Assembly: GCA_038135065.1 (NCBI GenBank) | Contig: JAYPWI010000050.1 | Span: 1-14,526, forward strand | Length of the DNA: 14,526 nucleotides | Source: JAYPWI01 sp038135065 | GTDB taxonomy: Bacteria > Actinomycetota > Acidimicrobiia > Acidimicrobiales > Poriferisodalaceae | Reading direction: 5' to 3' | Part shown: positions 5,947 through 13,251 of the stretch, piece by piece | Position numbering within the stretch: position 1 is the stretch's first letter | Layout: each line of letters opens with the position of its first letter | Position numbers and translations under genes: made by a program | The notes under the pieces: model-generated | Database searches by the model: none | What the model was told of the DNA's origin: nothing | Seen by the model: only the letters and a program-made list of their open reading frames with translations

Positions 5947-8061
5947 ATGGCCGACATCCGCCTCGCCGCCGACATCGGCGGAACCTTCACCGACGTCGCC
6001 CTGGCCGTGGACCGCCTCTTGTTCACGGCCAAGGTGCTGACCACTCCCCGCGAGCCGGCGGCCGCCGTGCTGGACGGGATCGCCAAGGTCACCACCATGG
6101 CCGGCGTCGTCCCCGCCGACGTCGACGTGTTCATCCACGGCACCACCCTGGCCACCAACGCTCTCATCGAGCGCCGGGGAGCGGTGACTGCGATGTTGAC
6201 CACGGCAGGGGTTCGGGATGCCGTGGAAATGGCGCACGAGAATCGGTTCGAGCAGTACGACCTGGCCATGCGGCGTCCCGAGCCCCTGGTCCCCCGCCAC
6301 CGACGTGTCGGCATTCCTGAGCGGGTGGCCGCTGACGGCACCGTGCTCCTCCCCCTCGATGAGCAGGCCGTGCGGGAGGCAGCCGACGAGCTGCGCGAAC
6401 AAGGGGTGCAGAGTGTGGCGGTCGGCTTCCTGCACAGCTACCGATTCGACACCCACGAACGCCAAGCCCGAGACATCTTGGCCGAGGTCTGGCCCGAGGT
6501 TCCCGTGACCCTGTCGAGCGACGTCTGCCCCGAGATCCGGGAGTACGAGCGCTTCTCGACGGCGTCGGCCAACGCCTATGTCCAACCCCTGATGCGCCGC
6601 TACCTCCTCGACCTCGAAGACCGTCGACGCGACCTGGGGATGACCTGCCAGATGTTCCTCATGCAGTCGGGAGGCGGCCTGGGGACCCTCGAGGAAGCCC
6701 TCGTGCACCCCGTCCGCCTGATCGAGAGCGGGCCTGCTGGGGGTGCCCTGCTGGCCGCACAGATCGCCAGCGAGCTGGGCGCTGACACTGTCCTCAGCTT
6801 CGACATGGGCGGGACCACGGCCAAGCTCTGCATCGTCGAAGAGGGCGAGCCCCACACCAGCAGGGAGTTCGAGGTCGGGCGCGAATACCGCTTCCTCCCC
6901 GGTAGCGGCCTCCCCCTCCGCCTGCCCGTCATCGACATGGTGGAGATCGGGGCCGGTGGTTCCTCCATCGCCCGGCGGGACGAGCTGGGGCGGATCGCCG
7001 TCGGGCCTCGCAGTGCAGGGAGCGAGCCCGGACCGGCCGCCTACGGCCGAGGGGGCACGGAACCCACGGTGACCGACGCAGACATCGTCCTGGGTCGGAT
7101 CCTGCCGGAGCGCTTCGCCGGGGGCGAACTCGACCTCGACGTCGAGGCCGCAGCGACCGCTCTGGCTACAGGCATTGCCGATCCGGCCGGCATGGATCTC
7201 GGGGTCGCGGCGGTCGGGGTGAGCGAGATCGTCGACGAGAACATGGCCAATGCGGGGCGCGTGCACGCCATCGAACAAGGGGTCGACGTCACCGGGGGCA
7301 CCATGATCGCCTTCGGCGGGGCCGCCCCCCTTCACGCCACCCGGGTTGCCGCCAAGCTCGGGATCGACGACATCGTCGTGCCAGCCGGGGCCGGGGTCGG
7401 CTCGGCCATCGGGTTCCTGCGGGCACCCGCGGCCCACGAATCGGTGCGCACCTGGCACCAGCGGATCGAGCACCTGCGGGGCGAGGATCTCGCCACCCTC
7501 CTGGCCGAGATGCGTGACGAAGCAGCGGCCATCGTGGGGGGCGCAGCACCCGGAGCACCAACCGTGGCCACCGCCCGGGCCTTCATGCGCTACCGGGGCC
7601 AGGGACACGAGATCACGGTCCCCTTGGACCTCGAGGAGCTGACCGGATCGGATCGCCCCGGCGACCACGTCATTCGACGGACCTTGGAAAGTCGCTTCGT
7701 GGAGGCCTACCGGGACCTCTACACCCGCGACATCCCCGGGCTCGAGATCGAGGCATTGACCTGGTTGCTGACCGTACGAACCCTGGTCGGCGCAGATCCG
7801 TGGTCAGAGACGCCGTCCACCACCGGCCCGAGCGGAACCACCCGACCAACGGCCGACGTCATCGACGTGGCTCTGGGCATACCGATCGAGCACCGGGTGG
7901 TGCCACGAAGCGAACTGGACGAGCGGCCCCTCGCTGGGCCCGCCCTGGTGACCGAGGATCAGACGACCACCGTCGTCCCCGAGGGGTACACCGTGCAGGT
8001 GGTTGGCGGCGGTCACCTCCGGATCCGGCGTAGCATCGACCCCGAGGGGGCACCGTCATGA
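5947..8061 (+). CDS. hyuA: hydantoinase/oxoprolinase subunit A
   Basis: This 704-residue ATP-binding subunit belongs to the HyuA family (N-methylhydantoinase A, 5-oxoprolinase N-terminal half, acetone carboxylase beta-like). Partnered with HyuB it hydrolyses or carboxylates its substrate at the cost of ATP; known substrates include hydantoins, 5-oxoproline, lactams and ketones. Seen: the phosphate loop ADIGGTFTDVALAV (8-21), IHGTTLATNALIERRGA (63-79), REYERFSTASANAYVQPLM (198-216), ESGPAGGALLAA (260-271) and the second nucleotide motif SFDMGGTTAK (284-293). Full length for the family. The stop overlaps the hyuB start as ATGA (8058-8061), so the two are translationally coupled. The start has no Shine-Dalgarno but has TAGCCT six bases upstream. 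The exact substrate is unknown; the symbol denotes the family. Confidence 0.93.
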   Translation: MADIRLAADIGGTFTDVALAVDRLLFTAKVLTTPREPAAAVLDGIAKVTTMAGVVPADVDVFIHGTTLATNALIERRGAVTAMLTTAGVRDAVEMAHENRFEQYDLAMRRPEPLVPRHRRVGIPERVAADGTVLLPLDEQAVREAADELREQGVQSVAVGFLHSYRFDTHERQARDILAEVWPEVPVTLSSDVCPEIREYERFSTASANAYVQPLMRRYLLDLEDRRRDLGMTCQMFLMQSGGGLGTLEEALVHPVRLIESGPAGGALLAAQIASELGADTVLSFDMGGTTAKLCIVEEGEPHTSREFEVGREYRFLPGSGLPLRLPVIDMVEIGAGGSSIARRDELGRIAVGPRSAGSEPGPAAYGRGGTEPTVTDADIVLGRILPERFAGGELDLDVEAAATALATGIADPAGMDLGVAAVGVSEIVDENMANAGRVHAIEQGVDVTGGTMIAFGGAAPLHATRVAAKLGIDDIVVPAGAGVGSAIGFLRAPAAHESVRTWHQRIEHLRGEDLATLLAEMRDEAAAIVGGAAPGAPTVATARAFMRYRGQGHEITVPLDLEELTGSDRPGDHVIRRTLESRFVEAYRDLYTRDIPGLEIEALTWLLTVRTLVGADPWSETPSTTGPSGTTRPTADVIDVALGIPIEHRVVPRSELDERPLAGPALVTEDQTTTVVPEGYTVQVVGGGHLRIRRSIDPEGAPS

Positions 8062-9439
8062 CCGTCACCGACACCAGCGCCACCGGCCTCGACGAGGTTC
8101 GCCGGAACATCATGTGGAACCGGTTGATCTCGGTGGTCGAGGAGCAGGCCACCACCCTCGTTCGGGCTGCGTTCAGCACCTCGACCCGGGAGGCCGGCGA
8201 CCTGTCGGCCGGGGTGTTCGACCCTCGGGGACGGATGCTGGCCCAATCGGTCACGGGCACTCCCGGGCACGTCAACTCGATGGCCTCCTCGGTGCTCCAC
8301 TTCCTCGACGAATTCCCCCTGGCCACCATGGAACCGGGTGACATCTTCCTCACCAACGACCCGTGGCGAGGCACTGGCCACCTGTTCGACATCGTGGTGG
8401 TCACCCCCGTGTTCCGAGACGGGCGGGTGGTGGCCCTGTTCGCCTGCACCAGCCATGTCGTGGACATCGGCGGGGTGGGGTTCACCACCACCTCCAAGGA
8501 GATCTACCACGAGGGGTTGTTCCTCCCCCTGATGCGGTTCGCCCGCGGCGGCGTCTTCGACCCCAACGTGGTCTCCATCATCGAGGCCAACGTGCGGGAC
8601 AAGGTGCAGGTCATCGGGGACATCCACTCCCTGTGCGCCTGCAACGACATCGGCGCTCGACGCCTGCTGTCGATGATGGACGAGTACGCCCTCGACGACC
8701 TCGACGACCTCGGGGACCACATCATCAACGCCTCCCGCCAGGCCATGCTCGACGCCGTTCGGGAACTGCCCCAAGGCACGTGGACGTCCACCATGCGGGT
8801 CGACGGATTGGCCGACCCCATCGACATCGTGGCCACCCTGACCACCTCCCACGATGGGATCGACGTCGACTTCACCGGTACCGGCGCCCAGGTGGCGGCG
8901 GGGATCAACGTCCCCATGGCCTACACCGACGCCTACACCTCGTTCGGGGTGCGGTGCATCGTGGGACCCGCCATTCCCAACAACACCGGCTCTCTCGAGG
9001 TGGTGCGGGTCACGGCCCCCGAGGGGTGCATCCTCAACGCCCCCCACCCGGCTGCCGTCAACGTCCGCCACGTCATGGGGCAGATGCTGCCCGACGCGGT
9101 GTTCGGCTGCCTCGCCCAGGCTGTGCCCGAACGGGTTCCCGCCGAGGGCACCTCGTCACTGTGGAACCTGCTGGCCACCGGGCCTTGGACACCGGGACCC
9201 GACGAGCCCGATGCCTCGTTCATCATGATGAGCTTCCACTCCGGAGGAGCAGGAGCCCGACCCGACCAGGACGGCCTCAACGCCACCGCCTTCCCCAGCG
9301 GGGTGCGGAACATGCCGGTGGAAATCAACGAGCTCGTATCTCCCCTGGTGTTCTGGCGCAAGGAGTTCCGGTCCGACTCCGGCGGTGAGGGCACCTTCCG
9401 AGGCGGCCTGGGACAGGTCATCGAACTGCAGAATCGCCA
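8058..9439 (+). CDS. hyuB: hydantoinase/oxoprolinase subunit B, truncated by gap
   Basis: HyuB is the metal-containing partner of HyuA. The 460 complete codons visible include IMWNRLISVVEEQATTLVRA (about 15-34), FDPRGRMLAQS (54-64), the GHVNSMAS segment and the NDPWRGTGHLFD metal-site region. Near the break lies the family GGEGTFRGGLGQVIELQ segment. Family members are usually 520-600 residues, so roughly the last fifth is lost in the run of N. The start overlaps the hyuA stop by four bases and has its own GAGGGGG (8044-8050) seven bases upstream. The frame stays open up to base 9439. Reading on through the N run into 9540 and beyond gives only the antisense of the next gene, so the true C-terminus is not in this sequence. 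Confidence 0.92.
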
Positions 9440-9539
9440 NNNNNNNNNNNNNNNNNNNNNNNNNNNNNNNNNNNNNNNNNNNNNNNNNNNNNNNNNNNNN
9501 NNNNNNNNNNNNNNNNNNNNNNNNNNNNNNNNNNNNNNN
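9440..9539. other. assembly gap of 100 N
   Basis: There are exactly 100 unknown bases. That round number is the usual placeholder for a scaffold gap of unknown size, so real distance and gene content are undetermined. It removes the end of hyuB and anything between it and the VOC gene, whose stop is only three bases from the gap. Confidence 0.98.
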
Positions 9540-9542
9540 GGG

Positions 9543-10355
9543 TCAGTTCCCCGCCACCAGGTGCATGCGCAGGCCGTTGATCACCAGGGTGTGCCCGTGG
9601 ACCTCGATCCCTGCGGCTCGGGCCCGAGTGACGGCCCCGGCCACGTCATCGGTAGCCAGGTCGATGGCGCCCAGGCCCTCCGGACGCCCGTCGGTGCAGT
9701 GAACGAAGCGGATCACCGCATCATCGACCGCCACCGTGGGAACGCCGTCCACGTCGTCGACGGCGAGGTCCAGCACGTCGGCCCACCGGCCGGCCAGCAC
9801 CACCGGGTCGTCGGTCTGGATCTCAGCCCCACAGATCCCCGACACCACCTCGGTACGGCGATGGTCCCGCCAGTCCCGCTCCACCGGCCACCAATCCCCG
9901 TCGGCCGCGTCCTCGTTCTCGCACCACCGCAGTTCGGCGATACAGCCGGGGAGATCCTTGGGGTGGAGGTGGATGGCCCCGGTGCCGTCGGCCTCGATCT
10001 CCTCGGCGGCGACGATTCGCACGCCGAGGGCCTCGATCCGCTGCCGATGTCCGGCGAAGGCCCCCTCGGGCACCTGGAACAGCAACATGTACCCGCCCGG
10101 CCCGCCTCGCCGTTCGATGTAGCGACCACCGGCGGTGTCGGGCTGATCGGCGAGGGGACATACCAGTTCGAGGAACTGATTGCCTACGGCCATCACGAAG
10201 TTGCGCAGTCCGAAGATGCTGACCCCTGCCTCGTGGGCGGGCCGGTGGCCCGGATCCCGGTAGGCGACGCCCAGGCCCAACCCGTCGCGGAGTTGGGCCT
10301 CCACCTCGTGGTAGTCGGTTCCCACCATTGCCACCTGGCGCAGCCGCATGCTCAT
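9543..10355 (-). CDS. VOC / glyoxalase-like domain protein
   Basis: This 270-residue protein shows the paired beta-alpha-beta-beta-beta modules of the vicinal-oxygen-chelate superfamily. Module one begins MSMRLRQVAMVGTDYHEVEAQL and runs through FVMAVGNQFLELVCPL, with Glu in the usual metal position. Then GYMLLFQVP and GAIHLHPKDLPGCIAEL supply further candidate His/Glu ligands. The second half (TEVVSGICGAEIQTDD, then GAIDLATDDVAGAVTRARAAGIEV) looks like a second, more divergent module. The large bulky-ligand Glyoxalase_3-like group fits best; no reaction can be assigned. I chose the ATG at 10355 rather than 10385 because a TACGGT box ends seven bases before it and the longer version adds ten residues running into that promoter. 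ATG 10349 is also possible. It is divergent from the SDR gene across 53 bp. Confidence 0.8.
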   Translation of the reverse strand: MSMRLRQVAMVGTDYHEVEAQLRDGLGLGVAYRDPGHRPAHEAGVSIFGLRNFVMAVGNQFLELVCPLADQPDTAGGRYIERRGGPGGYMLLFQVPEGAFAGHRQRIEALGVRIVAAEEIEADGTGAIHLHPKDLPGCIAELRWCENEDAADGDWWPVERDWRDHRRTEVVSGICGAEIQTDDPVVLAGRWADVLDLAVDDVDGVPTVAVDDAVIRFVHCTDGRPEGLGAIDLATDDVAGAVTRARAAGIEVHGHTLVINGLRMHLVAGN

Positions 10356-10362
10356 CGCGGCG

Positions 10363-10368
10363 ACCGTA
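10363..10368 (-). promoter_or_regulatory. -10 box of the VOC gene
   Basis: The minus strand reads TACGGT (10368 to 10363), followed by seven bases and the ATG at 10355. This is one base longer than the leaderless spacing at other starts, still within range for a start at or beside the A. No Shine-Dalgarno sequence is present. Confidence 0.42.
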
Positions 10369-10396
10369 CACCGTGGCGGGACCACCGGTGAGGTGT

Positions 10397-10402
10397 CAGG
10401 CT
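10397..10402 (+). promoter_or_regulatory. variant -10 box for the SDR gene
   Basis: CAGGCT lies exactly six bases before the ATG at 10409. It keeps the two most conserved -10 positions (A at 2, T at 6) but lacks the first T, so it is weaker than TANNNT. Spacing matches the other leaderless-type starts. It shares a 53-bp divergent spacer with the VOC promoter. Confidence 0.3.
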
Positions 10403-10408
10403 GACCCC

Positions 10409-11260
10409 ATGCGGGTGCTGCTCACCGGAGCGTCTGGACTCCTCGGTACCTGGATGCTCCGGCACCGACCACCAGACATCGAAGTGCTGGCCACCCGTCA
10501 CCGATCCGAGTTGGCCACAGAGGTAGCCCGATCGCCCGAGCGGGTCGTCGATGTCGACCTGACCGACGAGGTGGCGGTGGCCCGATGCCTCGAACAGACG
10601 ATGCCTGATGTGATCGTGCACCTCGCCGGGAGCCAGGGGGGTCGGCCAGGGATCGTCGGCACGACCGCCAACCTCGTACGCAGGGGCTGCCCGGTGGTGT
10701 ACGCATCGTCCGACAACGTGTTCTGTGGCGACGGACGGCCGCTACCCGAGACCACGGTGCCCGATCCCATCATCGACTACGGGCGTCTCAAGGCAGAGGC
10801 AGAGAGCCTCGTGGCAACCGGGGAAGGATCGGGCATCGTCCGACTCCCTCTTCTGATCTCGTTCGACCCGGTGGATGCGTTCTCCGGCCTCGTTCTCGGC
10901 GCCGGCGACAGCACCGAGATCCCCCGGTGGTACCGACACGAGTACCGAACTCCGGCCCTGGCCGAGGACGCGGCACGGGCCATGTGGTCGATCACCATGC
11001 GGTCGGATCGGGCCGGATGGTGGCACCTTCCAGGGCCCCAACGGCTGAGCCGACCGGAGTTGGCGGCGGCCCTGGCCCAGGCAGCCGGTGTTGCCGATCG
11101 GGGGCGCATCAGCGAGGGACCGGCAGCGGACCAGCGGCCTCGTGACCTGGTGATGACCGCCGACCGAGCCAAGCGCAGCCTCGGCTGGTCTCCTCGCCCG
11201 GTGGGCGAGGTCTCTGGCGGGGCCAACGGACCCCGCGATGGTCAGTCCAGATCGGGGTAG
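10409..11260 (+). CDS. RmlD-like sugar-nucleotide SDR
   Basis: This 283-residue extended short-chain dehydrogenase is related to dTDP-4-dehydrorhamnose reductase (RmlD), which uses NAD(P)H to reduce a 4-keto sugar nucleotide. Seen: the nucleotide motif TGASGLLG (6-13), the HLAG strand (71-74), YASSDNVFCGDGRPLPE (98-114) and the catalytic Tyr-Lys pair YGRLK (124-128), with Ser100/101 as third residue. Two later features fit an RmlD-like C-terminal part: WWHLPGPQRLSRPELA, and the closing RAKRSLGWSPRPV. No rmlA, rmlB or rmlC is nearby, so rhamnose synthesis is not supported here and the true substrate may differ. The last 19 bases overlap the end of the convergent MBL gene. The start follows CAGGCT by six bases, and no ribosome binding site is seen. 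Confidence 0.85.
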   Translation: MRVLLTGASGLLGTWMLRHRPPDIEVLATRHRSELATEVARSPERVVDVDLTDEVAVARCLEQTMPDVIVHLAGSQGGRPGIVGTTANLVRRGCPVVYASSDNVFCGDGRPLPETTVPDPIIDYGRLKAEAESLVATGEGSGIVRLPLLISFDPVDAFSGLVLGAGDSTEIPRWYRHEYRTPALAEDAARAMWSITMRSDRAGWWHLPGPQRLSRPELAAALAQAAGVADRGRISEGPAADQRPRDLVMTADRAKRSLGWSPRPVGEVSGGANGPRDGQSRSG

Positions 11261-12114
11261 TCGCCCGGATCGAGCAGCCAGCCCCCCTCGTGGGCCCGCA
11301 GGTGCCCGCACGACGGGCCACCGAAGTGGGTACCCAGGATGAGGGTGTGGTCGTCGCAGTACTTCGACGCGAATTGGCGCCGCATGGCGATGGCAGCGGC
11401 CTTGTCCACATCGGGCTCACTCGACCATTCCGGATGCTGGAATTGCACCGGGTGGTGGCACAGGTCGCCGGTGATCACCGCATCCTCACCATTGGAGGAG
11501 ATGTGCACGCTGTGGTGCCCCGGGGTGTGCCCAGGGGTCGGTTCGAGCCACACGAGATCGTTGAGCCGAAGGTCACTCTCGACCAGATCGGCCAGCCCGG
11601 CATCGATGCAGGGTTGGATGCTGTCCCCCACCACATCACCGTAGACCTGCGGTTCGACCCGCCAGTGGGCCCATTCCCGCTCCCCGAAGAGGTATCGGGC
11701 CTTGGGGAACGTCGGCTTCCACGTGTCGCCGACGAGGTGGGTGTTCCAACCGACATGGTCGACGTGGAGATGGGTGCAGATGACGGCAGTCACGTCGTCG
11801 GGTCCGAACCCAGCCTCGGTCATCTGGTCGAGGAAGTCGGTCTGCAAGCCGGCCAGTCCCTCGAAGTTGGGGCGCACCTTGTCGTTGCCTGCGCAGGTGT
11901 CGACGACGATCTTCTCGTCGCCCACCTCGATGCAAAAGGCGTGAAAGCTGAGCCTGATCCTGCCCGACGCCGGATCGGCGAAGGGGCCGAGCAGCCAATC
12001 GTGGCCGAGGATGGCCTCGGGAGAGGCCTGGGGGATGACGGCGAACCCCGGCCACGCCTGTTCCATCTCGACGACCTTTGTGATGGTGGCCTCTCCGACC
12101 TGCCATGTCTGCAT
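11242..12114 (-). CDS. MBL-fold metallohydrolase
   Basis: This 290-residue metallo-beta-lactamase-fold hydrolase is close in layout to AHL-lactonase-like enzymes, with a dinuclear zinc site. Ligands seen: THLHVDHVGWN (H115, H117, D119, H120), TPGHTPGHHS (H196/H200), TGDLCHHP (D217) and GTHFGGPSCGHL (H263). The N-terminal QVGEATITKVVEMEQAWPGF and FHAFCIEVGDEKIVVDTCAGND strands also fit. Lactones or esters are likely substrates, but no specificity can be read. The ATG at 12114 is preferred to the GTG at 12120 because AGGGGG (12128-12123) lies eight bases before the ATG but only two before the GTG. That ribosome binding site overlaps the stop of the LLM gene 12 bp upstream, so the two form an operon. 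The 3' end overlaps the convergent SDR gene by 19 bp. Confidence 0.9.
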   Translation of the reverse strand: MQTWQVGEATITKVVEMEQAWPGFAVIPQASPEAILGHDWLLGPFADPASGRIRLSFHAFCIEVGDEKIVVDTCAGNDKVRPNFEGLAGLQTDFLDQMTEAGFGPDDVTAVICTHLHVDHVGWNTHLVGDTWKPTFPKARYLFGEREWAHWRVEPQVYGDVVGDSIQPCIDAGLADLVESDLRLNDLVWLEPTPGHTPGHHSVHISSNGEDAVITGDLCHHPVQFQHPEWSSEPDVDKAAAIAMRRQFASKYCDDHTLILGTHFGGPSCGHLRAHEGGWLLDPGDYPDLD

Positions 12115-12126
12115 GTGCACAACCCC

Positions 12127-13014
12127 CTAGACGGCGTCGGCCCGCAACGGGGCCATGACCTGTTCGATGAACCGTAGAGCCTCGTCAGCTGTCTCGGGGT
12201 TTCCGAAGTCCATGACGAAATGACTGAAGCCCTCTTCCACGAGCCCACCCAGGAGCTCCAGCAGTTCGGCCGACTCCTCATCGGAGGTGGGCAGCGGGTG
12301 CTCGACGGTGAGGGCGAACTCGACGTCCTCCCGGGCTCGTCCGGCCAGCTCCATGTGATGTTCGACGATGTCGCGTTTACGGCGCAGCCCCTCGAGGTCC
12401 CGACGCCAGACCGTGTTCCAGATGTCGGCCCGACGAGCTGCCAGCGGAAGGCCGAGCTGTTCACCAGATGCCCCCACACAGATCGGGGGGACCACCTCGG
12501 GCAGCGGCGGCGCGGCGGCGCCGGAGATCGAGTAGTGGCGGCCCTCGAAGGACGGGTTGTCCTCGGTCCACATCAGGCGGCAGATCTCGAGCACCTCCTC
12601 GAGTTGGGCGAACCGCACGGCCGGACGGGGGAAGTCGTAGCCGTAGGCCTCGTATTCCTCACCCCGCCATCCGGCCCCGATACCCAGGATGAAGCGATTG
12701 CCGCTCAGGTACTGCAGGGTGGCCGCCATCTTGGCCGTCAGGGCCGGTGGCCGGTAACCGTGGCCCAGCACGTGATGGCAGAGGTGCACGTCAGGCAAGC
12801 GGGCCGCGCACCAGGTCAGGGTGGTCCAGGCCTCGAGGAAGGGGTCGGTACGAGCATCAAAGCCGTAGAAATGATCGGCAATCCACACCGTGTCGAAGTG
12901 CTCGGTGAGCGAAGGGAGGACGTGCTCCACCTGGTAGGCCACGATGGGTTTGTGGTCACTCCAGCGGTTCCCGATACAGGGTGACAGCCATCCGAATCGC
13001 AACGACCTGTCCAT
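12127..13014 (-). CDS. LLM-class F420-dependent oxidoreductase
   Basis: This 295-residue luciferase-like TIM-barrel flavin/F420 oxidoreductase has the N-terminal LRFGWLSPCIGNR strand, FDTVWIADHFYGFD (40-53), and GIGAGWRGEEYEAYGYDFP (111-129) followed by RFAQLEEVLEICRLMW (134-149). That last pair is the hallmark of the actinobacterial F420-dependent branch. It would transfer hydride between F420 (or use FMN and oxygen) and an unknown substrate. Two in-frame ATGs exist. The second (13014) is chosen because GGAGGA lies just before it and MDRSLRFG fits family starts; 13026 would add four residues. It is first in an operon with the MBL gene. A lactone-making oxidoreductase paired with a lactonase is attractive but unproven. 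Confidence 0.9.
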   Translation of the reverse strand: MDRSLRFGWLSPCIGNRWSDHKPIVAYQVEHVLPSLTEHFDTVWIADHFYGFDARTDPFLEAWTTLTWCAARLPDVHLCHHVLGHGYRPPALTAKMAATLQYLSGNRFILGIGAGWRGEEYEAYGYDFPRPAVRFAQLEEVLEICRLMWTEDNPSFEGRHYSISGAAAPPLPEVVPPICVGASGEQLGLPLAARRADIWNTVWRRDLEGLRRKRDIVEHHMELAGRAREDVEFALTVEHPLPTSDEESAELLELLGGLVEEGFSHFVMDFGNPETADEALRFIEQVMAPLRADAV

Positions 13015-13066
13015 CCGTCCTCCCATCGTGCGGCGCCATCACACGTTCCGGGCACCAGCAACCCGC

Positions 13067-13072
13067 ACGGTA
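13067..13072 (-). promoter_or_regulatory. candidate -10 box of the LLM-MBL operon
   Basis: The minus strand reads TACCGT (13072 to 13067), the same hexamer as before 2006 and 3007. Here it is far from the ATG, giving a leader of about 45 bases and use of the GGAGGA ribosome binding site. No clear -35 box is visible. Confidence 0.35.
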
Positions 13073-13143
13073 GCGCCCATCTCGGACCTGACGGGTGGTC
13101 TGGCGAACACCGGGTACCGATCTCACGGCTCGCCCTGGGAATT

Positions 13144-13162
13144 GGCGCTCCCCGAAAGCGCC
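13144..13162. repeat. 6-bp hairpin between the SHOCT and LLM genes
   Basis: GGCGCT (13144-13149) and AGCGCC (13157-13162) are perfect complements with a 7-base loop. It lies about 90 bases past the SHOCT stop. On the minus strand it is followed by AATT but no T run, so it could be a terminator or an operator for the downstream operon. Confidence 0.3.
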
Positions 13163-13225
13163 TCTGGCCAACCCGGCATCCGAGCACAGCATTGCCAGAC
13201 CGACCCGTTGCGGGCAAACGGCCGG

Positions 13226-13248
13226 GCACGACCATCTCGGTCGAGTGC
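13226..13248 (-). terminator. candidate terminator after the SHOCT gene
   Basis: GCAC+GACC (13226-13233) pairs with GGTC+GTGC (13239-13248), with a two-base bulge and loop ATCTC. It begins four bases beyond the SHOCT gene stop on the minus strand. No T tract follows, as is common in high-GC actinobacteria. Confidence 0.4.
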
Positions 13249-13251
13249 GAA

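Larger units (their letters stand above)
13027..13251. other. intergenic region with candidate promoter and hairpins
   Basis: This 225-base stretch contains no convincing gene; frames crossing it are shadows that continue into the antisense of the SHOCT gene. It holds a -10-like box for the LLM operon at its left side and two inverted repeats at its right, described separately. TCTGGC (13163-13168) and GCCAGA (13194-13199) are a further, widely spaced inverted repeat. Confidence 0.6.

Noticed and set aside
4987..7668. 893-codon open frame on the minus strand
   Set aside because: It is antisense to the acyl-CoA dehydrogenase and hyuA, whose products are clear. Its Gly/His/Asp-rich composition is what the complement of high-GC genes gives.
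8013..9071. 352-codon open frame on the minus strand
   Set aside because: Antisense shadow of hyuB; His/Gly/Val-rich with no domain.
9540..10391. Continuation of the hyuB frame past the N run
   Set aside because: The sequence after the gap is the complement of the VOC gene; no HyuB C-terminal motifs appear. The frame passes only because N codons do not count as stops.
12115..12120. GTG start for the MBL gene
   Set aside because: Only two bases separate it from the ribosome binding site, whereas the ATG two codons later has the normal eight.
11290..12177. 295-codon open frame on the plus strand
   Set aside because: Antisense of the MBL gene, which carries a complete zinc-ligand set.
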